The notes below the pieces were generated by a model. That model was not told where the DNA came from, did no database searches, and saw only the letters and a program-made list of their open reading frames with translations. A program made the translations under genes and the position numbers. A stretch of DNA of 64,000 nt from Mycobacterium sp. 1100029.7 (GTDB lineage: Bacteria > Actinomycetota > Actinomycetes > Mycobacteriales > Mycobacteriaceae), in assembly GCF_001665235.1 (NCBI RefSeq), contig NZ_LZSC01000050.1:62001-126000 (forward strand), read 5' to 3'. Positions within the stretch are counted from its first letter, which is position 1; each line of letters begins with the position of its first letter. Shown here piece after piece: positions 21,160 through 29,960 of this stretch.

Positions 21160-22551
21160 ATGTCTTCAACTCTCCCAACGTATCGCGAGGTGATAGACGC
21201 CAACGGTCGCGTCTATCGCGTCGGAGAAACCGATCGTGAGCTGCTCGGCAGATCACGGGCTTCGATGGTCTGGCTGCCCTGGATCGCGATGATGGCGGTC
21301 AGCGTTTTCGAATACGGCTACGGCGCGGCCGCTGACACCCTGCGCCACGCTCACGGCTGGACCCTGTCCCAGACCTTCTGGCTGCTCTCGGTCTGGGCCG
21401 TATTCCAGGCCGCCGTGGCCTATCCCGCCGGCCGGCTGCGGGAGAAGGGAGTCACCTCGGCCCGCTCCACCATGTTGGCCGCTGCCGTGCTGTCGGCCCT
21501 GGGTTTCGTCGTCGTGGCGCACAGCAGCAACTTGGTCCTGGCCTTCCTCGGATTCGGAGTATGCGGAGGCTGCGGCGTCGGGTTGGTGTACTCGACGGGG
21601 ATCACCATCGTCGGCAAGTGGTACCCAGAGCGGCGCGGCGCCAAGACGGGATTCGTCTGCGGCGGATTCGCCTACGGTGCGGTACCTTTCATCTTCATTT
21701 TCAGCTTCGCTCTGCACCCCACCACCTATGTATGGGTGCTGGACCTGGTGGGTGCCTTCATGCTGGTGGTCGTTGCGGGGTGCGGCGCCTATTTCGTCGA
21801 CCCACCCAAGAACTGGTGGCCGGCCGATGTCGATCCGCTGCAGTACGCCGCCGCCCACGCCAGCAACCGAAGCCTGCAGAAGAACCCGCCCGCAGTCCGG
21901 CAGTACACACCGATGGAGGCGATCAAGACGGGCATGCTGCCGTTGATGTGGCTGTCGTTGGGAATCACCACCGGCGTGTCGCTGTTCGGCATCAGTTACA
22001 TGGTTCCGTTCGCCAAGCACCTGGGCTTCGGGGCCCTGATCGTGGCGTCGTCGGCGGGGGCCCTGTCGATCATCAACGGCGTCGGTCGCGCGGCGACCGG
22101 GTTCATCTCGGACCGCATCGGTCGTAAACAAACGCTGCTTGTCGTGCTGCTGGTGTCGGTCGTCGCCCTGATCGGTCTGCTCTACACGGGGCTGGCCAAG
22201 AACGAGATCGCCTTCATCTTCTTCGCCGTTCTGGTCGGATTCGGCGGCGGCGCCTTCTACCCACTGTTCGCCACCCTGACTACCGACTACTTCGGGGAGA
22301 ACAACAACGCGAGCAACTACGGCATCGTCTACAGCTCGAAGTTGGTCGGCTCTATCGTCGGTATTGGTGTGGGCGCCAGCGTGATTGACGCCTGGGGCTA
22401 CACCGGTGCCTATCTGGTGGCGGCGGCCAGTGCGCTGTTGTCAGCCGGCACCGCGGCGTTGTTGCGGCAACCGGGTCGGCGGGTGAAGAACGTCGTGGTT
22501 CCGCAGACGGTGGCTCAGGCTACGCCTTCGGCGCCGTCGGCGGCTTCCTGA
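21160..22551 (+). CDS. MFS transporter, oxalate/formate antiporter family (paralog 1)
   Basis: The 463-residue protein has 12 predicted membrane helices and the OxlT-family look. Motif A-like GRAATGFISDRIGRKQT follows helix 8, and TTDYFGENNNASNYGIVYSSKLVGS carries the helix-11 Lys associated with oxalate binding. It would take up oxalate, perhaps in exchange for formate. It starts at ATG 21160 and follows frc2. Its last 37 bp overlap the 3' end of the antisense gntR gene. Confidence 0.88.
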   Translation: MSSTLPTYREVIDANGRVYRVGETDRELLGRSRASMVWLPWIAMMAVSVFEYGYGAAADTLRHAHGWTLSQTFWLLSVWAVFQAAVAYPAGRLREKGVTSARSTMLAAAVLSALGFVVVAHSSNLVLAFLGFGVCGGCGVGLVYSTGITIVGKWYPERRGAKTGFVCGGFAYGAVPFIFIFSFALHPTTYVWVLDLVGAFMLVVVAGCGAYFVDPPKNWWPADVDPLQYAAAHASNRSLQKNPPAVRQYTPMEAIKTGMLPLMWLSLGITTGVSLFGISYMVPFAKHLGFGALIVASSAGALSIINGVGRAATGFISDRIGRKQTLLVVLLVSVVALIGLLYTGLAKNEIAFIFFAVLVGFGGGAFYPLFATLTTDYFGENNNASNYGIVYSSKLVGSIVGIGVGASVIDAWGYTGAYLVAAASALLSAGTAALLRQPGRRVKNVVVPQTVAQATPSAPSAAS

Positions 22552-23225
22552 CGTCCCTTGTGGTAGATCTCGCGCGTCCGTTCGGTGTGCCGTCGCATCA
22601 AATCTCCGGCACGTTTCCCGCTGCGCGCTGAAATCGCCTCGATCAGCTCGGAGTGTTCGTCCCAGGCGTCTTTGCCCCGGGCCAACGCGATGGGTTGGTA
22701 GTACCACCGCACCCGGCGGCCGACTTGGCCGATCAAGTTGGCCAGCACGCTGTTGGCCGACATGGCAACGATATAGGAGTGAAAGGCATCGTTGGCGGCG
22801 ACAAGACCTTCCTTGTCGCCGCTGGCGAGCGCCTTTTCTCCGGCGCGGTGCAGGTCCCAAAGGCGTTCGACCTGCTGTGGTTTGGACCCCCGCGCGGCCA
22901 ACCTGGCCGACTCGGCTTCCAGCAGGGTCCGCACCCCCAGCAGCTCGTCGGCCTCGGCGTCGGTGGGTACGTGCACGAATGCGCCCAGGGCGGGGCGCAG
23001 GTCAACCCACCCTTCGCTTTGTAAGCGCTGCAAAGCCTCTCGAATGGGCTGGCGGCTCACGCCCAGTTGAGCTGCCAGCTCGTTCTCCACCAGATGCTGA
23101 CCGGGGCGGAGTTCGCGGGTGATGATCAACTCCATCAGCGCCTCATAAGCGGCCTCTCGCAGCGGCGCCGGGCGCTCCAGCCTCATACGCGACCTCGTCT
23201 CAGTCGGCGCGCCGGTGATGGCCAT
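22515..23225 (-). CDS. GntR-family (FCD) regulator, probable repressor of the oxalate regulon
   Basis: The 236-residue protein has an N-terminal GntR winged helix (LREAAYEALMELIITRELRPGQHLVENELAAQLGVSRQPIREALQRL) and an FCD effector domain (about 95-220). The FCD metal ligands are present: NDAFHSYI, DEHSELIEAI and LMRRHTER. FCD proteins usually bind a carboxylic acid. A weak operator copy lies 54 bp upstream, fitting autoregulation. FCD-GntR proteins bind short ATAC-rich palindromes, which makes this the best candidate for the 13-bp motif found across the block. It overlaps transporter 1 antisense. Confidence 0.92.
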   Translation of the reverse strand: MAITGAPTETRSRMRLERPAPLREAAYEALMELIITRELRPGQHLVENELAAQLGVSRQPIREALQRLQSEGWVDLRPALGAFVHVPTDAEADELLGVRTLLEAESARLAARGSKPQQVERLWDLHRAGEKALASGDKEGLVAANDAFHSYIVAMSANSVLANLIGQVGRRVRWYYQPIALARGKDAWDEHSELIEAISARSGKRAGDLMRRHTERTREIYHKGRQEAADGAEGVA

Positions 23226-23278
23226 GAGTTTCGCGCTCCCATCCTGGTTGTCTGATAGTCAATTCCTCGAAGAACGTC

Positions 23279-23291
23279 GTACACAGCATAC
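23279..23291. promoter_or_regulatory. Operator copy 4 (weak), upstream of gntR
   Basis: GTACACAGCATAC matches 10 of 13 positions of GYATACAGTMTGC; the mismatches are at positions 4, 9 and 12. It is the least conserved copy, which is common for an autoregulatory site. Confidence 0.4.
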
Positions 23292-23418
23292 AATCCACAA
23301 CATCTGATAATCGGGCTTTGGCACTGTGAAATACGCAGCACTTTCTCAAGGAAAGCGCTGGTGCTCCCAAGGTTGGATCCAGGCCTAATTGTGCAATGGC
23401 CGGTCCGAATAACAGCAA

Positions 23419-23455
23419 CGGGGTTGGCGAGCAATCGATCTGCTCGCCAACCCCG
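23419..23455 (-). terminator. Terminator of the pntAA-pntAB-pntB-fdh operon
   Basis: A perfect 15-bp stem (outer C23419/G23455, then GGGGTTGGCGAGCA with TGCTCGCCAACCCC) closes on a 7-base loop. It lies about 60 bp past the fdh stop, and a moderately T-rich run (GTTGCTGTTATT) follows on the minus strand. It separates fdh from gntR. Confidence 0.85.
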
Positions 23456-23517
23456 CGTCGCGCTGCCGAGGGATACAGCGCTGCCGGCCTCGGGAGAGGC
23501 CCGTAACCGGTCCGGTA

Positions 23518-24693
23518 CTAGGCCGCGCCCGACCGGGCGCTCGCGGTGTAGGACCGTGCTCCGACACCGGCCAGTGCACCACCGTCGACGATCAGGTACT
23601 CGTCGCGGATCGGCTTACCGCCGAAGTAGCACTCCAGGATTTCCCTGGTGCCGGCCGCGTACCGGGTCTGCGCCGAAAGCGTGGAGCCCGAGATGTGCGG
23701 GGTCATGCCCTGGTGGGGCATCGTGCGCCACGGGTGGTCGGCAGGTGCCGGCTGCGGGTACCACACGTCGCCGGCGTATCCGGCCAATTGACCACTGTTG
23801 AGGGCGCGAACGATCGCATCCTGGTCACAGATCAGAGCGCGTGCCGTATTGATAAGGTACGCACCGCGTTTCATCGTGCCCAACAACTCGTCGTTGAACA
23901 GTCCGCGGGTCTCGGGATGCAGCGGCGCGTTGATCGTCACGACATCGAGGTGGGGCACCATGTCCTGGACGGTGGGGTGGAAGGTCAGGTTGAGCTCGCG
24001 TTCGACCTCGGTGGGCAGCCGGTGCTTGTCCGTGTAGTGCAGATGCACGTCAAACGGTGCCAGCCGGCGTAGCACGGCCAGACCGATCCGTCCGGACGCG
24101 ACGGTGCCTACGTGCATCCCCTCGAGGTCATAGGCACGTTGCACACAATCCGCGATGTTCCAGCCGCCGTCGAGGACCCACTGATGCGACGGCAGGTAAT
24201 TGCGGACCTGCGACAGGATCATCATCACCACGTGCTCGGCGACACTGATGCTGTTGCAGAAGGTGACCTCGGCGACGGTCAGACCGTGGTCGATCGCCGC
24301 ATCCAGGTCGTAGTGGTCCGAGCCGATGCCGGCGGTGATCGCCAGCTTCAGCTTGGGGGCGCGTGCGATCCGTTCGGCGGTCAAGTAGGCCGGCCAAAAC
24401 GGCTGAGAGATCACGATTTCGGCATCGGCGAGGTGCCGGTCGAACTCCGAATCGGCACCTTCCTTGTCCGAGGTCACGATCAACTCGTGGCCGAGGCTTT
24501 CCAGGTAGGGGCGCAGACCGAGTTCACCGGAGACGCTGCCCAGCAGCGTGCCCGGGGCGAAGTCGATGGCCGACGGTGTCGGAAGCGACTGGCCGTCGGC
24601 ATAACCCTCGAGGTGCGGCAGGCCGTCACGCGGAAATTCGGTGGGGTATCCGGTTACCGGGTCGTCGTAGAGGACGCATACCACTTTTGACAT
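23518..24693 (-). CDS. fdh: NAD-dependent formate dehydrogenase (D-2-hydroxyacid dehydrogenase fold)
   Basis: The 391-residue, metal-free enzyme oxidises formate to CO2 and makes NADH. The N-terminal KVVCVLYDDPVTGYP and PFWPAYLTAERIA match plant/Pseudomonas FDHs. The NAD motif is GTVASGRIG, and Asp in LHYTDKHRLP signals NAD over NADP. Catalytic Arg is in NTARALICD and His in TPHISGSTLSAQTRYA. Here formate released by Frc is its substrate. It lies 107 bp after pntB on the same strand, with a terminator beyond. Confidence 0.95.
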   Translation of the reverse strand: MSKVVCVLYDDPVTGYPTEFPRDGLPHLEGYADGQSLPTPSAIDFAPGTLLGSVSGELGLRPYLESLGHELIVTSDKEGADSEFDRHLADAEIVISQPFWPAYLTAERIARAPKLKLAITAGIGSDHYDLDAAIDHGLTVAEVTFCNSISVAEHVVMMILSQVRNYLPSHQWVLDGGWNIADCVQRAYDLEGMHVGTVASGRIGLAVLRRLAPFDVHLHYTDKHRLPTEVERELNLTFHPTVQDMVPHLDVVTINAPLHPETRGLFNDELLGTMKRGAYLINTARALICDQDAIVRALNSGQLAGYAGDVWYPQPAPADHPWRTMPHQGMTPHISGSTLSAQTRYAAGTREILECYFGGKPIRDEYLIVDGGALAGVGARSYTASARSGAA

Positions 24694-24800
24694 CGATCTC
24701 GATTCCTTTCTTGCCGCCGATCCTCGGCGCCTTTTCCTGCCGCCGCGCTGGTGTGGCGGTCAAGTGCGGAAGGCTGCGGGCGTGTCGCCGCGCCTTGGGT

Positions 24801-26189
24801 TTACAAAACCTTGAGCTCTTCGGTGATTTCGGCGACGGACGCCTTGGCGTCACCGAAGAGCATCGAAGTCTTCTCGTTGAAGTACAGCTCGTTCTCGATG
24901 CCGGCGAATCCGGGATTCATGGAGCGCTTCAGCACGATGACGGACTTGGCCTGGTCCACGTCGAGAATCGGCATGCCGAAGATTGGCGAGGCCGGATTCG
25001 ACCGTGCCGCAGGGTTAGTCACGTCGTTGGCACCGATGACCAGTGCCACGTCCGTGCGGCTGAATTCACCGTTGATTTCGTCCATCTCTTTGAGTTGTTC
25101 GTAGGGCACGTCCGCTTCGGCGAGCAACACGTTCATGTGTCCGGGCATGCGACCGGCGACCGGGTGGATCGCATGCCGTACCTCCACGCCACGCCCTTCC
25201 AGCAATCCGGCCATTTCCCGCACCACGTGCTGGGCCTGCGCGACCGCCATCCCGTAGCCGGGCACGATGATCACCTGGCTCGCGTAGCCCATCTGCAGTG
25301 CCACGTCGGCCGCACTCGTCTGGCGCACCGTCTGGTCGGCGCCGCCTTCGGTGGGGCCCGCGCCGGTTGCGCCGCCACCGAAGCCGCCGGCGACGATGGC
25401 GGGGATCGAACGGTTCATCGCCTTTGCCATCAAGTTGGTCAAGATGGTGCCCGAGGCGCCGACGATCATGCCCGCGACAATCATCGCGGTGTTGTCCAGT
25501 CCGAGTCCTGTTGCGGCCGCCGACAATCCGGTGAGCGCATTCAGTAGTGAAATCACCACCGGCATGTCGGCCCCGCCAATGGGTAGCACCACCATGACGC
25601 CGAGTACGGCCGCGAAGACGAGCACGCCGATGAACAGCAGCGGTGCGCGCTGGCCGAGACCGATGGCCGCGGCGCAGCCGACGGCGGCGATCAGCAGGAG
25701 AAGATTGAGCGGCTGCTGCGCACGGCCCAGCCCGAGCGGCCTGCCCGGCAGCAGCTCTTGCAGCTTCGCGAAGGCGATCAGCGATCCCCAGAACGACAGT
25801 GAACCGATGATGGCCGCGAACAGCGACGCGACCGTGACGTAGACCGGTCCGACGGCGTATCCATGGCTGTCACGGAATTCCACCCACGACACCAGCGCCA
25901 CCGCGCCGCCGCCGACGCCGTTGAACAGGGCCACCATCTGGGGCATCGCGGTCATCTTGACCCGCTGTGCCGCGGGCACCCCGACCACGGTGCCGAGGAC
26001 CAACCCGAGGGCGATCAGCAACCAGTTGCTGGTACCCGGGGTCAGCAGCGTGGCCACGATCGCGATCGCCATTCCGACGCCGGCGATCAGGTTGCCACGC
26101 GCGGCGGTACGCGGGCCGGTCAGGCCGCTGAGGCCGAGGATGAACAATGCGAATGCGACGACGTAGAGAACCGCAATGAAATCATTCAC
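24801..26189 (-). CDS. pntB: PntB, proton-translocating NAD(P) transhydrogenase beta subunit
   Basis: The 462-residue subunit has about nine membrane helices (dII) and a C-terminal NADP domain (dIII: VIIVPGYGMAVAQAQH, GRMPGHMNVLLAEADVPYE, NDVTNPAARSNPASPIFGMPILDV). It uses the proton gradient to drive NADH to NADPH transfer. GTG 26189 (MNDFIAVLYVVAF) is chosen over an upstream TTG at 26201 because it aligns with other PntB N-termini; an AAAGG lies 12 bp upstream. It overlaps pntAB by 8 bp. Confidence 0.93.
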   Translation of the reverse strand: MNDFIAVLYVVAFALFILGLSGLTGPRTAARGNLIAGVGMAIAIVATLLTPGTSNWLLIALGLVLGTVVGVPAAQRVKMTAMPQMVALFNGVGGGAVALVSWVEFRDSHGYAVGPVYVTVASLFAAIIGSLSFWGSLIAFAKLQELLPGRPLGLGRAQQPLNLLLLIAAVGCAAAIGLGQRAPLLFIGVLVFAAVLGVMVVLPIGGADMPVVISLLNALTGLSAAATGLGLDNTAMIVAGMIVGASGTILTNLMAKAMNRSIPAIVAGGFGGGATGAGPTEGGADQTVRQTSAADVALQMGYASQVIIVPGYGMAVAQAQHVVREMAGLLEGRGVEVRHAIHPVAGRMPGHMNVLLAEADVPYEQLKEMDEINGEFSRTDVALVIGANDVTNPAARSNPASPIFGMPILDVDQAKSVIVLKRSMNPGFAGIENELYFNEKTSMLFGDAKASVAEITEELKVL

Positions 26190-26499
26190 GAACTGACGCA
26201 ACCTTTCCGGCCGTCACGCTGGGCTTCTTCTTGAACATGCTGAGCATCCGGTCGGTCACAAGGAAGCCGCCGACGACGTTGATCGCGCCGAACGCGATCG
26301 CGACGACGAGCAACAGCCGGTCGAATGCGTCGGTGGCTGACCGGCCGAGCAGCACCAGGCCGGCGAGCAACACGATGCCGTGAATGGCGTTGGTGCCGGA
26401 CATGAGTGGGGTGTGCAAGGTGTTGGGCACCTTGGATATCACCGCGAAACCGACAAAGCCGGCCAGGGTGAGGATCGCCAGATTCGCCACGAGTGTCAT
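26182..26499 (-). CDS. pntAB: PntAB, transhydrogenase alpha subunit membrane part
   Basis: The 105-residue protein has three or four membrane helices (LAILTLAGFVGFAVISKVPNTLHTPLMSGTNAIHGIVLLAG). In three-subunit transhydrogenases, as in Rhodospirillum, this short polypeptide carries the membrane part of the alpha chain. It overlaps pntAA by four bases and pntB by eight, so the three are translated as a unit. Confidence 0.93.
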   Translation of the reverse strand: MTLVANLAILTLAGFVGFAVISKVPNTLHTPLMSGTNAIHGIVLLAGLVLLGRSATDAFDRLLLVVAIAFGAINVVGGFLVTDRMLSMFKKKPSVTAGKVASVRE

Positions 26500-27587
26500 C
26501 GGATCTCCGTCAGTTCGTCGGTGGACTCGGTGACGCAGCAGGCCGCGAGAATCTCGTCGGACAGGTCCGGCCTCGCCGCATCGTCGAGCATGTGGTCCAG
26601 CAGGGCGCCGATATTGCGCGCATAGAGCTCACTGGCGTGTTCGGGCATGCTGGCCGGGAGGTTCAACGGCGCAGTGATCGTGACATCGTGTCGCCGGACC
26701 GTCTCGCCGGCCACGGTGAGTTCGCAGTTGCCCCCGGCCTCTCCGGCAAGGTCGACAATCACGCTGCCACTACGCATTTGGCGTACCGCTTCAGCGGTGA
26801 CCAGCCGGGGTGCGGGGCGACCGGGGACCAACGCGGTGGTGATCACCACGTCGAAGCCGGGAATCGCTTCGGTCAGTCTGCGCTGCTGCTCGTCCTGTTC
26901 GTCTTGCGTCAACGCGCGTGCATAGCCGCCGTCACCCGCGGCCGTGACCCCGAGATCCAGCCACTTGGCACCCAGCGACCGGACCTGCTCGGCGACTTCG
27001 GGGCGGACATCGAATCCGGTGGTACGGGCGCCCAGTCGCTTTGCCGTGGCCAGCGCCTGCAGTCCGGCGACGCCTACTCCAAGCACCAGAACCGTTGCCG
27101 GCTTTACTGTTCCGGCGGCCGTGGTCATCATGGGGAAGAAGCGGGTGGAGCACTGCGCGGCACACAGCACCGCCTTGTAACCGGCGACATTGGCCTGGGA
27201 AGACAAGGCATCCATGGTCTGGGCCCGCGAGATACGCGGCACCGATTCCATTGCGAAGCCGGTGACACCTGCCCGCCGCAGTTGCTCGCCGACCTCCGGG
27301 CGGGTACGCGGGGCGAGGAAGCCGATCAACCGGGCGCCCTGTTTCAAACGGCCGATCTCGGCCTCGGTCGGCGGACTGACCTTGACCACGACGTCGGCCG
27401 ACCACGGATCGCCGATGACGGCCCCGACCTTGCGGTAGTCCTCGTCGCGAATCAACGCTCCTTCGCCCGCGCCGGTCTCGACGACGAGATGGTGGCCGGC
27501 GGCACGCAGGCGTTCGACGACGCCCGGCACCAAGGCGACTCGGCTTTCGCCGGGGGCGATTTCGCGAGGCACTCCGATCGCAGACAT
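26496..27587 (-). CDS. pntAA: PntAA, transhydrogenase alpha subunit NAD-binding domain
   Basis: The 363-residue soluble dI subunit binds NAD(H). It has the alanine dehydrogenase/PNT N-domain (IGVPREIAPGESRVALVPGVVERL) and the Rossmann motif VLVLGVGVAGLQALATAKRLGA, with GFDVRPEVAEQ supplying the acidic residue for NAD ribose. AAAGAGG lies before ATG 27587. It heads the minus-strand operon pntAA-pntAB-pntB-fdh. Operator copy 5 lies 73 bp upstream, shared with the divergent panE-like operon. Confidence 0.93.
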   Translation of the reverse strand: MSAIGVPREIAPGESRVALVPGVVERLRAAGHHLVVETGAGEGALIRDEDYRKVGAVIGDPWSADVVVKVSPPTEAEIGRLKQGARLIGFLAPRTRPEVGEQLRRAGVTGFAMESVPRISRAQTMDALSSQANVAGYKAVLCAAQCSTRFFPMMTTAAGTVKPATVLVLGVGVAGLQALATAKRLGARTTGFDVRPEVAEQVRSLGAKWLDLGVTAAGDGGYARALTQDEQDEQQRRLTEAIPGFDVVITTALVPGRPAPRLVTAEAVRQMRSGSVIVDLAGEAGGNCELTVAGETVRRHDVTITAPLNLPASMPEHASELYARNIGALLDHMLDDAARPDLSDEILAACCVTESTDELTEIR

Positions 27588-27659
27588 ATTCCTCTTTCTT
27601 GGCTCGGTCGGAAGGCGCGCGTTACGCCGCGAGCACGATGGCTACAACATACCTAGATC

Positions 27660-27672
27660 GCATACTGTATGC
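27660..27672. promoter_or_regulatory. Operator copy 5, between pntAA and panE-like operons
   Basis: GCATACTGTATGC is a perfect palindrome (6-bp arms, one central base). Its reverse complement is identical to the core of copy 2. For pntAA a TTGCAT/TATGTT pair with 17-bp spacing (27674 down to 27646) overlaps it. Both divergent operons would be controlled from here. Confidence 0.75.
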
Positions 27673-27740
27673 AATAATGAGGATGCGCCGAACTCGGCCG
27701 CCGGATGACTCAATGCATGCGGGATGCGAGAGGGGATTCG

Positions 27741-28766
27741 ATGAGGATTGCAGTCGTGGGTGCCGGGGCTATCGGCGCCTACTGGGGTGCGTCACTGTAC
27801 CGAGGTGGCGCAGACGTCCACCTGATCGCGCGCAACGACAATTTGCGCGCCATCCGCAAAAACGGTGTGCGCGTACTGAGTTCGCGCGGTGACTTCGTGG
27901 CTCATCCCCACGCGACGGACTCTCCGGAGGAGATCGGGCCGGTCGACTACGTGTTCTTGGGCCTGAAGGCACACAGTTATCCGACGTGCCGGCCCCTGGT
28001 CGAGCCGCTGCTGGGGCCGGACACAGCGGTCATCGCCGCGCAGAACGGCATTCCCTGGTGGTACTTCCACAAGCTGCCGGGGCCGTACCAGGGGCACCGC
28101 ATCGAGGCCGTCGACCCCGGCGGCGCGACGAGCGCGGTGCTGCCGCCGGAGCGAGCGATCGGATGCGTGGTGTATCCGGCCACCGTTCTGGAAGCTCCCG
28201 GGGTGGTTCGTCACCTCGAGGGCACTCGGTTTTCCATCGGGGAACCCTCGGGTGAGATCACGCAGCGCTGCACGGCGCTGAGTGAGGCGATGATCGCCGG
28301 CGCACTGAAATGTCCGGTGGAACAGGATTTACGCAACGACATCTGGATCAAGTTGATGGGCAACGTGGCCTTCAATCCACTCAGCGCGTTGACCAGGGCC
28401 ACGATGGTGCAGATGTGCCAGGACCCGAAAACCCGGCGGGTGGTCATCGAGTTGATGGAGGAAACTCTCGACATTGCCGCGAGATTGGGCGCCACCCCGG
28501 ACATCTCGATCGATAAGCGGTTGCGGGGCGCCGAGAACGTGGGCCACCACAAAACGTCGATGCTCCAGGACCTCGAAGCGGGCAAGCAGCTGGAGCTCGA
28601 CGCGATCGTGTCGGCGGTCGTCGAGCTCGCCGATCTGACCAAGGCCAGTGCTCCGACTCTTCGCACCGTCCACGCCGCGACCGAGCTCCTCGCACGTACC
28701 AGCGGGGTGGCGGCCTCACACGACGGTGAAATTTCCCAACAACAACCTCAAGCCGCGTTGCGCTGA
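27741..28766 (+). CDS. Ketopantoate reductase (PanE/ApbA) family; candidate oxalyl-CoA reductase
   Basis: The 341-residue protein has the NADP Rossmann motif VVGAGAIGAYWG, AAQNGIPWW, catalytic Lys in IWIKLMGNVAFNPLSALT and the C-domain signature KTSMLQDLEAGKQLELDAI. PanE paralogs in oxalate-growing Methylobacterium (PanE2) reduce oxalyl-CoA to glyoxylate, and the location here fits that role far better than pantothenate synthesis. ATG 27741 gives MRIAVVG and has GAGGGG upstream. It leads an operon with pyk (18 bp) and the PE gene (31 bp after pyk). Substrate is inferred. Confidence 0.85.
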   Translation: MRIAVVGAGAIGAYWGASLYRGGADVHLIARNDNLRAIRKNGVRVLSSRGDFVAHPHATDSPEEIGPVDYVFLGLKAHSYPTCRPLVEPLLGPDTAVIAAQNGIPWWYFHKLPGPYQGHRIEAVDPGGATSAVLPPERAIGCVVYPATVLEAPGVVRHLEGTRFSIGEPSGEITQRCTALSEAMIAGALKCPVEQDLRNDIWIKLMGNVAFNPLSALTRATMVQMCQDPKTRRVVIELMEETLDIAARLGATPDISIDKRLRGAENVGHHKTSMLQDLEAGKQLELDAIVSAVVELADLTKASAPTLRTVHAATELLARTSGVAASHDGEISQQQPQAALR

Positions 28767-28784
28767 AAGATAAGGACACCTGGG

Positions 28785-29960
28785 ATGCGTACCACCAAAA
28801 TCGTGTGCACATTGGGCCCCGCGACCGCCACCGCGCCGCGGCTAACCGAGCTCGTCGACGCCGGAATGGATGTCGCACGGCTGAATTTCAGTCACGGCAG
28901 CCACGAGGAGCATTCGGCCTATTACGATCTGGTCCGTCAAATCGCCGCGCGGCGAAGGCGGTCCGTGCAGGTCCTCGCGGACCTGCAAGGTCCCAAGATC
29001 CGGCTGGGGCGGTTCGCCAATGGACCGGTGGTCTGGAGCGTCGGCGAGAAAGTCGCGATCACCACCGACAGCTGCCCCGGCGATCACGACCGGGTGTCCA
29101 CCACCTACGGCGGTCTGGCCTCGGATGTGAAAACCGGTGACCGGCTGCTCGTCGACGACGGCAGAATCGATCTGGCGGTGGTGGAGATCAACGGTGCCGA
29201 CATCGGCTGCGAGGTGATCCATGGCGGACCGGTCAGTGACAACAAAGGTATTTCGTTGCCCGGCGTGGCAGTCAGCGCTCCGACGTTGTCGGACAAAGAC
29301 ATCGACGATTTGAAGTTCGCCCTGGATCTCGGCGTGGACATGGTTGCGATGTCCTTCGTGCGGGCACCCGAGGAAGCCGAGCTGGCCCACGCGGTCATGG
29401 GTGAGGTCGGCAGGCGGGTTCCGGTCATCGCCAAACTGGAAAAGCCCGAGGCTGTCATGTGCTTGCCGGCGATCGTCGACGCGTTCGACGGGTTGATGGT
29501 GGCCCGCGGTGACCTCGGCGTCGAGATGCCGTTGGAGCAGATCCCGCTGGTTCAGAAGCGAGTCATCCGGCTGTGCCGCGACGCCGACAAGCCGGTCATC
29601 GTCGCCACGCACATGCTCGACTCGATGGTCTCCGACCGGCGTCCCACCCGGGCCGAGGTGTCCGACGTGGCCAACGCGGTGCTCGATGGAGCCGATGCGG
29701 TGATGCTGTCCGCCGAAACCAGCGTCGGGGCATACCCCGCGCACACGGTGACCACGATGGCGCGCATCGTCGAAGAAGCCGAGGCCGCCATCCACCGCGG
29801 CGAACCGCCGTATTGGGCCGGCCGGGGTGACGGACACCGCGACTTGCTGGGTGAGGTGGTCCAGGCGGCGGCCCGGGTGGTGCGTCGGCGGTTGCGGGCA
29901 GTCGCGGTGCGCCACGCCATCGCGGGTGGCACGGCGGCTGCCGCGACTTCGTATCGGTGA
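28785..29960 (+). CDS. pyk: Pyruvate kinase lacking most of the C-terminal domain
   Basis: The 391-residue protein has all catalytic parts: MRTTKIVCTLGPA start, LNFSHGSHEEH, DLQGPKIRLG, catalytic Lys in VPVIAKLEKPEAV, and VARGDLGVEMPLEQIPLVQK. The usual length is about 470. The C-domain that carries the allosteric site stops at its first turn (GEVVQAAARVV...SYR), and the PE gene begins 31 bp later. Other frames do not restore it, so this is a natural truncation rather than a simple frameshift. It would convert PEP from the glycerate pathway to pyruvate. Confidence 0.88.
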   Translation: MRTTKIVCTLGPATATAPRLTELVDAGMDVARLNFSHGSHEEHSAYYDLVRQIAARRRRSVQVLADLQGPKIRLGRFANGPVVWSVGEKVAITTDSCPGDHDRVSTTYGGLASDVKTGDRLLVDDGRIDLAVVEINGADIGCEVIHGGPVSDNKGISLPGVAVSAPTLSDKDIDDLKFALDLGVDMVAMSFVRAPEEAELAHAVMGEVGRRVPVIAKLEKPEAVMCLPAIVDAFDGLMVARGDLGVEMPLEQIPLVQKRVIRLCRDADKPVIVATHMLDSMVSDRRPTRAEVSDVANAVLDGADAVMLSAETSVGAYPAHTVTTMARIVEEAEAAIHRGEPPYWAGRGDGHRDLLGEVVQAAARVVRRRLRAVAVRHAIAGGTAAAATSYR

